Source of the DNA: Hydractinia symbiolongicarpus
Taxonomy: Eukaryota > Cnidaria > Hydrozoa > Anthoathecata > Hydractiniidae
Length of the DNA stretch: 64,000 nt
Direction of reading: 5' to 3'
Assembly: GCF_029227915.1 (NCBI RefSeq)
Contig: NC_079875.1
Coordinates: 26,420,001-26,484,000 of the forward strand
How positions within the stretch are numbered: the stretch's first letter is position 1; each line of letters begins with the position of its first letter. A model generated the notes under the pieces. That model saw only the letters and a program-made list of their open reading frames with translations. It ran no database searches and was not told where the DNA came from. Made by a program: the position numbers and the translations under genes. Positions 22,572-34,201 of the stretch are shown here, piece after piece.

Positions 22572-24236
22572 AAAATCAGCACGATTCGTGTTGATTTTTA
22601 ATTTATGCAAAACTTGGTCATTTTGTTAAGAATTGCATGCGAACCGCTGAGAACACCGTATTGCTATAATTTATGCAAAACAATCTTGGATCGAAATCAA
22701 GGATAGAGTTTTATTTTTAATCGGAAAGAAGTTAGCTAAAGTGTTTTGAGTTTTTGCTTCAAGAAAACATGATTGCAGTGTTGCCTTCGCTTTTTTTTAG
22801 CTACGAACAAATTTTAAATATATATTTATTTTAAAGTTTTCAGCCATCTATGCTAGCTAGCTAGGAAAGGTCCAAGACGTACTTTTGTAGCTACAAAGGT
22901 TGTGCAAACCAAGGTAGCCTCTTCAGTTCCTGTTGGTACTGCTATCAACAAAGGTCCTGCGAAGGAAGTCCTAGCACATTTAAAGCCATTTGAGCTACAA
23001 AAATTGTGCAAGCACAGCAATCACTCAACTAGACAACCGCCTAACAAGTGTTAACTCAATATCTTTCTTTTTCATCCTTCTTTTTTATCATATTGCAGTT
23101 TCGGTTTTCACGAAACGGGTCCTTGGAAACTCATTGACAACTAAATGGCCACTATGGTCAAACCAATTAACTTTTTTCAATAAATTTTATGTTTGTTGCT
23201 TTACTAAGAGATTAAAGTCATAAAACATAGGATGTTGCATTTCATGCAGTCAGAGAAAATGTTATTTAATCTGTAAAATCGATTGTTATTTAATCTGTAA
23301 CCGATTTAATTAAGCGTATAACTATTTAGTTAATTAAATGTTCTGAAATTCCTAATTCAGTTTCTTAATCATTTTCAACCAAATCAACAGCATATGATTT
23401 TATTTTTTTGTTTATGTGTTCTGCACCGAAAGAATATTAGCTAGAGTGTAAAAGAAGGTCCGTTCGGGAGAAATAGGATTAGTTATGTATACCTGTATAT
23501 ACCTTGTGTTGTATTTAAGCTAGTTAGATAGCTGCTAAGCATGTCTTCAAGGAAACCTTCATTGTGTTTTTTACTACACCCTGTGCACAAAAGCTAGAGC
23601 TAGCTTTAGAGTCTAGTAGCTATACCTCCTCAACTGCACTGCAAAAAAAACAGAAGCTTACCTTAACAGCCTCTGAGTACAACTAAAAGCTATTTAATTT
23701 TGTTTACACGTTAAGCTATACCAACAATGCCAAATATTTTATTTTTCACAAAAATAAATTCAGTCCAGAAGAACAAACATTCCAGCGTCCCTTTCGCACA
23801 TAAACTTAGCCGCTATTATTGTTTTTTTGTTATTATTCAATACTCCTTTTTATAAATTATTGCGCAATATTCAGCCTCATCATGAAAAAGAGGCAGCCGT
23901 TGCTCCAAATCTTTTATATTTTATTATCTCTTACGATACGGGGACATTGAAAAATCACGCGCAACGAATAATGGAGAATTAATTATCTCAATAATAATTT
24001 CCCGTAATTTTCCGTATTTTGTGATGACTATTTGATTACCTCCATAATTGTATGCACGTATTTTATGATAAGCATTGCTAATTACCATTTTACGAATTTT
24101 TTTCAAGAGAGAAGACGTACTATCAAACTTTATTACTTTTAAAACTTAAAACTTCAATAATACTGCTATTTTAATAGCAACAACTCTCTACACAGACTCA
24201 GTAGTTTGTGTAAAAACTCAAGAACAGTTTATTATA
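22572..24236. other. AT-rich region with no recognised gene
   Basis: Short simple motifs (TAGCTAGC runs, a doubled GTTATTTAATCTGTAA near 23260-23300) but no coding signal that I can support. The left end of the ISL2EU element must lie in or near this stretch; its inverted repeat was not identified. Confidence 0.35.
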
Positions 24237-26480
24237 ATGGAAAACAATGACGGAGACCATGAAATGATAGTAGAAGACTTCAACGAACTATTTGAAGAAA
24301 AGTCAGTAGGTAAACACGTTAATATTAAAATTTTAATGGTATACGAGAAAGGGGAGATTCACCAAACTGTGCACACTGATATTATATATTTTGTCAGCAG
24401 ATAGGTGATTAATATACATCAAATTTTGTACAAAATTTAAAAACTACCACAGCACACCATAATATATATAATAGTTTATCCTCTGCTTAGTTTTCTCTTG
24501 ATTTTATTTAGCTCACGAAAGTATCATATTAACAGAAGATGACATTAGTGACCCACATATTCATATAGATTTTGAAAAACTTTCAAATTACAAAGTCGAA
24601 CATTTAAAAAGATGGCTGGTATTCCGAGGAGACACACTTCAAGGTATTACAACTTTGAAAGAAGCTCAAGTTCGTGTTATGAGCTATTTTGAAAATAAAA
24701 CTGAAGCCAAAATTGCAGATCCTACACCTGATAAAATCTGGCTACGTAAAAAAGCAGAAAAAATGGGAGTTATTTTGAAACCGCTGTGGAAAGAGGGAAT
24801 GCTTCCATCAGTCCCTTTGAAACTCAAAGCTGATATGTCAAAACCAACTGATTTAACAGGTTGGTCGAAATCCTTGAAAGGAATGCCAAATTTTACAGTT
24901 AAATATATTCAAAATTATCATGAACATGCCAATGAACATTTTGTAAAAATTCAACAATAATAAAGAAACATTTTATACGTGGCGAACAATTCCTCAAAGA
25001 GAATTTTTTGATACTGATACAATATATGTTAAAGAAGATGAAACAATATTTTATTTGAAGGGTGTAGCTGCAGCTAGTTTGAAAAAAGCAAATAGATGGG
25101 TTTTTTTAGCCATAGAGAAAAAAACCTCCAATATTGAGTTTGCGAACTGTCAGTGTCCAGCTGGACGTTGTGGGACATGTTCTCATGCATATGCTATGAT
25201 GAAACTTTTAGCAAAGTGGGTAGTAGATGGCCTATCTATGGTACCGGCAACTAAAGCATGTACTTCAAAGCCATGCGTGTGGAATGTTCCGCAGTCCAGA
25301 GGTAGAATAGAAAAGGTTCCTATCATGGAAATGATGATCAAGTCTCCTCCATCGAAAAAAACTAAAAAAACTGACAATGTTCAAGACAAAAAGGGTATTG
25401 TTTCATCTCTTTACGAACCTCGAATAGTTAAAAACACTTTAAAAGATGATATCAATTTTCTCATAAGACATATGGAACATAAAACACCAACAAATATATG
25501 TGCAACCAAATTACTTAATCCCAATCCAGTTCATCACAGACAGACACAATTTGGAACTTTACCATCAGGTTCGTACCTCTCATATCAGTGTTCAGTTATG
25601 CCACCTGATTTTACAGTATACTGTAGCATTGACAGATCAGATGGAAAAGAGTACCCATTGTATCAAAGATATCCACAATTTCCATTCCAATCATTGGAAA
25701 ATGTTATAGACACTTTTACTAAGGATATTCATATTGTTGAAATAAAGAAAAACATTATTTTAGAAAATTTAAAATCCCACTCCGAAGATGTTAACTTGAT
25801 TGAAACGAGTACAAGAAATCAAGCTGATGATCCGAACTGGTTTTTATACCGCAAGAACAGATTAACAGCATCTTTATGTAACAAATTGGGTAAAACTGGA
25901 CGAAAAACTGAAAAATCTTCGAAGACATTAGCCCATAACATTGTGACAGGGATTAAAAAAAAATGTGAACAGGATTATGAAAATGAAAATGGAGTACGGT
26001 CGATTTTACGAACCCATAGCAATACAACATTATGAGCGATATATGAAGTTGAAGAATTTTAACATAACTGTAGAACAATCAGGTTTAGTCATTGATCCGA
26101 TCAATTTTGTGTTGGGTGCTACACCTGATGGTAAAGTTATATGTGATGGATGTTTTGGTATATTGGAGGTGAAATGCAGCGAACAGTACAGGGATGTTGA
26201 TCCAAAAACAATTTGCCACATTTCACCAAACCCGTGTATAGTTTACAACAAAGAAAACAATCAAATCACTATAAATAAAAACCACACGTATTATGACCAA
26301 GTACAAATGCAACTTGCTATAACAACACGCACATGGTGTGACTTCGTATTTTATACATCGAAAGGATTAGCCATTGACAGAGTTCCCTTTGACACAGAAT
26401 TTTGGGATACATTGCAGCACCGAATCTTGAAATTTTATTTTACGTACATGTTACCCGAAATTGTGGAATTAGAGGAATGA
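24237..26480 (+). pseudogene. SWIM zinc finger / YqaJ-like nuclease of ISL2EU element
   Basis: Exon 1 24237-24309 (MENNDGDHEMIVEDFNELFE) ends at GTAAAC; exon 2 starts at 24512 after TTTATTTAG with matching phase. Order of parts: a SAP-like helix segment (LSNYKVEHLKRWLVFRGD), a SWIM zinc-binding motif CQCPAGRCGTCSHAYA near 25150-25195, then a YqaJ/lambda-exonuclease-like nuclease with GRFYEPIAIQHYE, LGATPDGKV, GILEVKCS and YYDQVQMQLA. These are the conserved acidic, EVK and QxQ positions of that nuclease fold. A role in processing element DNA is inferred. Breaks: a frame change near 24955 and another near 25990. The rest reads cleanly. Confidence 0.8.
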
Positions 26481-26694
26481 ACCTATCTAGATATTTTTAT
26501 ATACTTTATATATAAATATAAATAAGTACTTGAAACATATCATAACCTTGTAAAATATGAAATATACTTCAAAGTGATATTTTTTGCAAGGATTGATTTT
26601 TACGAGTTTGCAACATTACCACAAAAATAAGCTATAGAAAAAATCATCTCCTTGAGGTATATCTCATAATGTGTGTGTAGCAGTAAAAAACTTT

Positions 26695-27940
26695 TTAGAT
26701 ATTTTTCTGCATATAATTGTAAAGATTTTCTTTTTCTAAACATTCTATACCTAAAATTGGTTCTTGAAAATTTGCTAACATTGCACAAACAGTGATGATC
26801 TGGTTAAGAGAACCTAGCATGTTAACAGGAATAACTCGATCAAATATGTGAAAAGTTTTCAATCTCTTATCATTCTTTCGACATGTATTCTTTCAGCGGC
26901 AATTTGTTGACTTTGAATAACTTCGCTTTCACTGAACTGATCTCGTCCTCTCAAAAAACATGGTATTATCAGCTCCACACCGATTGGATTCACATATTCT
27001 GCTATCAAAAAACCTCGATCTGCCATGATCGCATCACCAGGCTTCCAGAGTTCTGGGTATAATATTCCACTTTTCACTACTATATTTTTTTCAGATATGC
27101 TCCCAGGGAAGGCTGAGGATATAAAAGTGAAGCCACCCCCTGGTGCATTCCAACCAGAACTTTTACTGTAGTGTGACTTTTGTAATCTGAATACATCAAT
27201 TTATGGACAACAAGTGAAGCAGGCACTGCAATTTTGAATTCGACACAGTCTATAATGCACTGTACATTTGGAAATTTTTCCATCATTGATTTTGGCATTA
27301 CATCTTTTACCTGCTGTCGGGTAGGCCATATGCATATTGATCCAAATTTAACGTACATATAATTTATCCAAGTCAACACTGTATTGGTGACTGTAGCTTC
27401 AGAAACTTGAAAGATATAAGATAATTGAAAAATATCGAAGTTTCTTCTAATGCGTACCAGGGTCAACAAAAAACTTTCTAAAGGGGATAGCATTCGGGGT
27501 CTCCCTCTCTGTGAATCACCTTTGACCTGTTGGTTGTTGTATAATACCACATTTTCTCCATTGTCACCAGTGTTCAAAAATATTAGTATGCCTTTGAAAA
27601 CTTTAACATTTGGTAAGCCAGTGTAGTGGTTACATGCTCCGTCTGACAAAAGCACATGTTCAACAAATTTACATTTCTTAGATACAGTTCTGTGCAACAA
27701 ATCATTTTTAAGTTGTTCATTTTCCTTCTGCAATGCTTCGATTTTGCTTTGTGAGTCAAAAAAACTTTCTTCTGTTTGGCTTGACATATCACAACTAACA
27801 TCTGGCATATCTATCATAAATGACTCTCTCGGAGGTTCATAATCTGACACTGTGTTTCTAATTTTTTTGCGGGGAGAGGGTCTGTTGACAGGAGGTTTCC
27901 GTTTACTTCCCTGCTGTTCTACCATGGCTTCAAACAGCAT
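26695..27940 (-). pseudogene. ISL2EU DDE transposase (frameshifted)
   Basis: A basic N-terminal segment (KRKPPVNRPSPRKK) is followed by a short coiled stretch, then LSPLESFLLTLVRIRRNFDI and FQVSEATVTNTVLTWINYMY, the helix-turn-helix typical of this family. The catalytic region gives IIDCVEFKI (first D), IMADRGFLI (second D) and IHVERMIRD (E), then RLKTFHIFDRVIP and CAMLANFQEPIL, ending at a TAA at 26695-26697. One frame change lies near 27145-27150. The upstream frame is open for about 17 more codons without an ATG, so a 5' exon (possibly a THAP-type finger) may be missing or unrecognised. Confidence 0.8.
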
Positions 27941-29502
27941 AGGTTTTGCCCATTTTTTTAATTTTCTTAATGTGCCACCAGGAGGACGAATTATATTTCA
28001 TTTCATAAAAAAAAGACAAAACGTGATCAATAATTAAATAAATCAATAATTAAAGTCAAAATACGATGGGCTTTTTATTCTTTGATAAAAAGGTAACTTT
28101 TGCTAGAATACGATTTCAAACAAAACTGGTCTAAAATAGCAATAAAAATAGAGTCATTAAATACATATAAAAGATATAAAGATATATTAATCGTATATCA
28201 GAGAGAGAATAGCATATTCTTTTTCATTGTGAAGTAGTAAATGACTTGGTTGTCTTCACTAAAGTTATAGAAAAATGCTTTCCATAGTTTGCAATTTAAT
28301 TTCATTTATTCGGATGTTACAAAATAATGAAGTTTAAATATAACCTTCTACTGCAACTACTAAGCACAGAGAATAAAAAACTATGTGAAAATAAAAGTTT
28401 GTAAATTGCGTATTCACTTACCATCTTACCTGAAGTAGTACACGATACTCAATGTAAAGTGGAATTGTGGCATAAAGAATTTTTTTTTTGCGTTTCACTA
28501 AAAATTGCACTGTCTGTCATGCAAAATTTTATACACATTGCATAAAACCATGTACATAAAGAAATTCTTGCAAAATATAAGGTATATAAGTACTTTGGCA
28601 AATGCTTGCTGATTCAGCAAAACTTGCAAAGCCTTATGTCTTAACTGCTCGTCAAAAGCATGTGATTCTATGCATTTTTTGCATCAGCATTTCAAGCTCT
28701 ACATATTACATTACATTAAGTTCTGCAGGTGCTAAAAACCTACAGTAATGAATAAACGACAAGTTTGGTCCAGGCCTGGTGTATACTTTTTTCGGTTCAC
28801 TCGGGCGAAAAAAATGGTATACAAAATGTATGAAGAAAGTTTGTGAAATGCAGTCCGCACGTCTTGGTTTTGTTTCAATCACACAAAGTTTCTCCCGTTA
28901 GAAAGATTGGTTTCCCGTTCATGGATGCTTCACCTTTTTAAAAAAGTTTATGTGAGAAAAAATTACTGTAAAATGTGAAAATGTGCTGTTTCTTGTGGTG
29001 ATTGTCGAAAAAAAGTATTTTTTCTTCTGGGAGAAAAAAGTGAATGTGTTTGAAAAATACATGTATTATTTTAAAAGTGAAGGTATTAATCCAAGGCTGT
29101 CTATTTTTGTCTCAAACCAAATTAATATTACTATAATAATTCTTTATTGAATGAAAGTTCTACCTACGGTTCTCTGCTTTTGGATATTTTCTTTTGACTG
29201 AAGTTAAACTGATTTTTTTGGAACTTTTATATTTAAGAAATTAGTAAATTAATTAATTATTAATTATTAATTAGTTATTAATCATAACATAAGCGAGTGT
29301 GTCCACATAACATACAACTTGCGTTTATAACATATTAGAAAATATAGATTTTATAGATATGCTACGAGAACAGCATCCATGAACTGGAATAATCGATAAT
29401 CTGATAGTTGTTGGAGGTGTGTCTTTTTTCAGTAAAGAGCGTAGCGAAAATTAAATAAATATCAAGAATGAAAAAATAGTTACAAATTTAAATTATATTT
29501 TT
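27941..29502. other. AT-rich region with no recognised gene
   Basis: No coding signal. A small inverted repeat GTATACTTTTTTCG ... CGAAAAAAATGGTATAC sits at about 28776-28821. The right end of the ISL2EU element is expected here but not identified. Confidence 0.35.
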
Positions 29503-29641
29503 CTACTTGGTTAGTTCATTAATGTAACCACTGTAGAAATGGCGATACCGCCACCTGATACACAGCCACTCTTCAGTCTTAACACAAATCTTTTCTCCAT
29601 TTACCGTCAAATATTGCTTCGAATAAGATTTTGATTCTAGT
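29503..29641 (-). CDS. Possible terminal exon of an unrecognised gene
   Basis: After a TTTGTAG acceptor the minus strand reads 45 codons without a stop, rich in charged and aromatic residues (LESKSYSKQYLTVNGEKICV, then EEWLCIRWRYRHFYSGYI), and ends at a TAG at 29503-29505. The composition looks like protein rather than intergenic AT. No family was recognised and no upstream exon found. It could equally be chance or a relic. Confidence 0.3.
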
Positions 29642-30165
29642 CTACAAAGTAATGAATATCTTTAGGTTATTTTCACATAATGAAAGGTGTAAACAAGACA
29701 TCGCGTTGGAATTTCTGGCCTTTCGCACTCGATAATAAATACATTTTGTTTACTTGTTGTAGCTTCCCGTTAGGCAAGCTGTCGATATGTTCTGTGGAAA
29801 AATACGCCAGCAAAGACACTTTAATACATCATATTATTTTTTAGATATTTGGCTACCGGTTACATTTATTGTGTAGAGCTAGGCCGCTGATCAAAATAAG
29901 CATGTGTTTGACAAACGGTTAAGAAAATATTAGGGTTTAAAAACTTTTCTCACGTCCGATAAAACTTCGCTAATACCAACACATTTTTACAGATGCTGGA
30001 CTCAACCCGTCCGTTTCGAAACGGGTGGGTTGACAAAACTTGAAGAAATTGGTCCGATTAAGTTACCTATTCGGAAGAGACGTGAGTTGCCTCAACTTTT
30101 TTTGGCATTAAAATAAGCAGAAGAAGTTAGAGCCATAAACTGTTACACACTAGCTACGGCAAAAA
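29642..30165. other. Non-coding with a 30-bp near-palindrome
   Basis: No gene. A near-palindrome lies at 30003-30032 around CCGTTTCGAAACGG, flanked by CAACCC and GGGTTG. Confidence 0.4.
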
Positions 30166-30362
30166 TTATAGAACCTGAGACGAAATTGTTGACCCTAAAA
30201 TACAATTATCCTGTATCAATACGAAAAATCGCAAATATATGAGACAGTCGTCTCTTTTTTTAAATGCCTCATTTATCAATTTTAGGGCTAAAATATATAG
30301 CAACTGAGACGAGATTTTCGACCGTAAATGACATTTATCTTGTATCAATACGAAAAATCGGT
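30166..30362 (+). repeat. Satellite block 2, about 1.6 monomers
   Basis: Same monomer landmarks as block 1 (CCTGAGACGAAATTGTTGAC, AATACGAAAAATCGCAAATA). It ends at AATACGAAAAATCG, where BEL/Pao sequence takes over. Confidence 0.85.
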
Positions 30363-30828
30363 CATCCACTGCTTTTTTGAGCCTGGTAATATTTTAGATA
30401 AAGACAGAAATGATATGGACAGGGATTTAGCTACAGAATATGCGATCGCATTTAAGAGACGTATGTTGAACATTAATGAATTTGTAGTTAAAGAGAAACA
30501 GGAAACCGCGTGCGTTATCACCACATCGAGTACAAGTAAATACATAGTCAAACTTTCAAGATTAGAAATTAAACCCTTTCACGGACAGCCATAAAACTGG
30601 TAGTGTTTTATTGATAACTTTGAGTGTGCCGTCGACAGGAATGAAGATTTATCCGATGTACAGAAGATGACTTACTTAAAAAATCTTGTCAAAGAAAGTG
30701 CAGCCGCTGTTAATGCTGGCAGTAAATTATCGAACGAAAATTATCAAACCGCCCTAAAATTGTTAAAAGAAAGTTACGAAAATACACAAATGTTGGTATC
30801 TTCTCACATGAAAAGTTTGTTAGCCTGG

Positions 30829-30900
30829 CAGTGAGCGGGATTCGATCCGCGCTCCCCAGAACTGGGAGCCGCAGACGAACCCCTTACACTACGTGCGGCA
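30829..30900 (-). repeat. tRNA-like segment, inverted copy
   Basis: Read on the minus strand it has CACGTAGTGTAAGGGGTTCG, then the GGATCGAATCCCGCTCACTG B-box region. The stems do not pair cleanly enough to call a functional tRNA. Confidence 0.5.
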
Positions 30901-31199
30901 ATATGTTAGTGATGAACTCAGATAGTTTATCCGGATGGTATGTATACATAGGTGAATATTTATCATTGCACATTCGTATTTCATTCTCAACAGAGAGCAT
31001 TCTCTTTTGAGTGTGTTAGTGATGAACAAAGTAGTTCTTCTACAATATGACTTACACGCATTATACTCGCCCGTCATGATCAGAGGTCTGATCGGGGTGA
31101 AGCATTCTCTGTTGAGAATGAAATACGGATGTGCAATGATGAATATTCACATATGTATACATACCATCCGGATAAACTATCTGAGTTTATCACTAACAT

Positions 31200-31282
31200 A
31201 TTGCTGCACGTAGTGTAGTGGGTTCGTCTGCGGCTGCCAGTTCTAGGGACCGCGGATCGAATCCCGCTCAATGACAGGCAGT
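31200..31282 (+). repeat. tRNA-like segment, first direct copy
   Basis: Same A-box and B-box blocks on plus, with the variant GCTCAATGACAGGCA at its 3' end. Confidence 0.5.
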
Positions 31283-31469
31283 GTGTTAGTGATTAACAAA
31301 GTAGTTCTTCTACAATATGACTTACACGCATTATACTCGCCCGTCATGATCAGAGGTCTGATCGGGGTGAAGCATTCTCTGTTGAGAATGAAATACGGAT
31401 GTGCAATGATAAATATTCACCTATGTATACATACCATCCGGATAAACTATCTGAGTTCATCACTAACAT

Positions 31470-31552
31470 ATTGCCGCACGTAGTGTAGTGTGTTCGTCTG
31501 CGGCTCCCAGTTCTGGGGACCGCGGATCGAATCCCGCTCACTGCCAGGCAGT
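31470..31552 (+). repeat. tRNA-like segment, second direct copy
   Basis: Nearly identical to the copy 270 bp upstream. It ends GCTCACTGCCAGGCA, complementary to the inverted copy at 30823. Confidence 0.5.
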
Positions 31553-33260
31553 GTGTTAGTGATGAACAAAGTAGTTCTTCTACAATATATCAAAAAGTTT
31601 TGTTATCACATGTTTTCAAAGTTCAAGCCGACCTTGTTGCCACTAAAGATCAATTAAAAGCCGACTTCGAGAAGGCGTTGCCTACGATCAAAGAAGATGA
31701 CGTAAACGATTTTACTACAAAGGATTATTTATTATGCTGATTATGAGAAGTGTATTATTTGTAATGCTAACTCACACCGGTGCGAAGTTTCGTTGCCATT
31801 CAAGGAAAATCACGATCCGTTACAAGATAATTTTAACTATTGTTTTTAAAGATTTAAAACACTGGAAAATAAATTTAAAAACAATGGGACGCTTTTTTTA
31901 AACGGTTACCATAGTATTATTAAAGAACAATTGCAGGAGGGCGTTGTCGAGAAGGTTGTTGATCCATGCGAAGATGAGTTGAAGGAGAAACATTATCTTC
32001 CCCATCCACCAGTAGTGACAACAACAAGAATATGTATGGTTTTTGACGCCACTAGTAGAGCTAACGGGCCCGCTCTCAACGATTGTTTGCATCCTGACCC
32101 TTCGTTAACCGAAGCATTACAAGATGTTCTCTTACGCTACTAAAAATAGCATTCGTAGCAGATATTGAAAAGGCATTCTTGCAAATATCTCTTACTTCTG
32201 AACACAAAGATTATGGTCGATTTATATGGTATGTCAATATTGATAATTTGGATGCGTTGAATTTAACAAATGAACCCGTCGCATCGTATCGTATATGTCG
32301 TGTTTTATTTGGAGTAACTTCGTCTCCATTCCTCCTGGCAGCTACCTTAATCAAACACATTCACACATACAACCATACCGATCCCGAGTTTGTCGCTGAA
32401 ATCCTAAATTCTTTGCATGTCGACGATCTTGATTCAGAAGCTAATAATGTCACCGAAGCGTTTGAATTTTTTAAGAAATGGTGAACAAGATTATCAGAAG
32501 CATCCTTTCATTTACAAAAGTTTCAGTCTAATTCCCGTGAATTGGAGGATATAGTATCGAACGTGTTTCCATCAAATACGAGCTCAATATCGCGTACCAA
32601 AGTATTGAGTGTTGCATGGGACAAAAAGAAGGACAATACAGTATTTAACCTTAAACATTTATTGCATTTAACGCAGCCGACACCAACCAAAAGAAAGGTG
32701 CTCAGTTTCATCGCATCGATATATGACCCGTTAGGTTTAATTATCTCATTTGTTATGAAGTTGAAGGTTTTGTTTCAGAACGTTTGTATAGCTGGTGTAA
32801 AGTTGGATGAGTTGATTGATGGTGATTGTTTGGCTGAATGGAAGTCAGTCACTGACGACATCGAGAGTTGTAGTGAGATTGTTTTTCCACGGTGGTATGG
32901 TGACCATGTTAATGCTAATCATGTAGAATTACACGCTTTTTGTGACGCCAGTGTAAAAGGGGTTTGGATGTTGTGTATATATTCGTTTTGTTGATGCAGT
33001 AGGGAATGCACAAGTCTCGTTGGTTACATCACAATTCCGTGTAGCACCGTTTCGAAATGTACAATCCCCAGGTTAGAGCTTCAATCTGCTGTAATGTTGT
33101 CGAAATTAATCAATCAGGTCACAAAGACACTTTCGTTAGTATTTTATATCGATTCCGTTTATTTATGGAGCGACTCAACAATCATGTTGTCATGGATAAG
33201 AAGTAACAAGCGTTTGACGTCATAGCTACTAAGCTTTTTAAAGACAAACAAATAAAGGAG

Positions 33261-34201
33261 TGTCTTATCTACGATGAAGAGCTTCTGAAATCAAATACGA
33301 ACTATGGCAACAAAAGAGGTCTTTTATTCCACTGTTTAATTAAATATTTTTATTACTGCACAAACACTGACGTGTCATTTGTAGTTTCAGTATTGTGAAA
33401 GATATTTTTGAAAACACAAGTTAGAAGAAAAAGTTTTGTATATATCTTATGACCTATAATATTAAATAACTTTAAACGTTTACTATATACTTGGTTTGGA
33501 AATTTATTGTTTTACAGAAAGCCATATATTGCATTTGCTTCATAGAAAGGCTGTTTGTTGATAAGTGTAGCATTGTAGAAAGGAAACATAACACCGAAAA
33601 ATTTCAATCTAAAAAGTACTCGATTGATTGTGCTGTTAGTAAAACATTATTTCAGCTTAATATCTAAATTTTTACTGTTTGTTGATTATGCTGAATCTTG
33701 GCGGAGTATACTTTTTGATTCATAATATCGATTTTTTATTTCTTTTTTCATAAAGAATATTTTGAATAACTTTATTAGAGTGATATGAAACAGAATCTAT
33801 GGAATACGCAATTTCTTACTTTTTTCACTTTGACATGTATGATAATTATTTTACAGAAAGCCATATATTGCATTTGCTGTAATAAAGGCTGTAACAACTT
33901 TTTGCAAATTCTCACTCTTTTTTTCTCTGACATATATGATAATTTCTGCTTGGTTGGAGTTGGAGTTCTTGACATTGACATTTTGCGTGGCATGTTTTTA
34001 TCACCTTTGCTGATATTGAAAGATTGTGTGCTTCATATGGATTTTTTATCGCTTTACTAGTAGTTTTTTTTTCATGCCACGTAAGCATTTTTCAGTGGAA
34101 AGCTGTTCACTCATAAATATACTAAACAATCTCACTTATCTGGAATTAAAAAGGTGCTCGAATTTTATTTTTTAGAAGTATTTTCAAGTTTCTGTAATAA
34201 A
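33261..34201. other. Non-coding region upstream of the TRIM-like gene
   Basis: The 28-bp block TTACAGAAAGCCATATATTG plus CATTTGCT occurs twice in direct orientation, at 33512-33539 and 33851-33878. Sequence between and after is AT-rich. The promoter of the downstream gene probably lies here; no defined element was identified. Confidence 0.45.

Larger units (their letters stand above)
24237..27940. mobile_element. ISL2EU-type DNA transposon (two convergent genes)
   Basis: A SWIM/YqaJ protein gene on plus ends at 26480, and a DDE transposase gene on minus ends at 26695. They meet tail to tail 214 bp apart. This gene pair is characteristic of ISL2EU transposons. Only the coding core is given; terminal inverted repeats were not found by eye, so the real element is larger. 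Both genes are frameshifted. Confidence 0.7.
30823..31592. mobile_element. tRNA-derived (SINE-like) inverted/tandem insertion
   Basis: Two 270-bp units in tandem (31013-31282, 31283-31552) and an inverted partial unit (30823-31006). Each carries a tRNA-like segment with a TAGTGTAGTG A-box-like block and GGATCGAATCC, a good B box, so RNA polymerase III origin is likely. The insertion splits the BEL/Pao gag and is flanked by AAAAGTTTGTTA (30811-30822) and AAAAGTTTTGTTA (31593-31605), a target-site duplication of about 12 bp. That fits retroposition. Confidence 0.6.
30363..33260 (+). pseudogene. BEL/Pao retrotransposon relic (gag and RT/RNase H)
   Basis: The 30400-30822 part has a gag-like DUF1759 region: SRLEIKPFHG, IDNFECAVDRNEDLSDVQKM and LKNLVKESAAAVNAG. 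From 31890 the pol part reads IIKEQLQEGVVEKVVDP, VVTTTRICMVFDATSRANGP, ADIEKAFLQISL, VLFGVTSSPFLL and SLHVDDL, the reverse transcriptase active site. Next come SFIASIYDPLGLI and HAFCDASVKG at the start of RNase H. The copy is broken by stops and frame changes near 30593, 32140, 32483 and 32980, lacks LTRs and integrase in what remains, and is split by an insertion at 30823-31592. Described only; no intact frame remains. Confidence 0.75.

Noticed and set aside
30829-31552. Functional tRNA genes
   Set aside because: B-box and A-box-like blocks are present, but the acceptor and T stems do not pair well and the three copies sit in a repeated unit, so tRNA-derived repeats are more likely.
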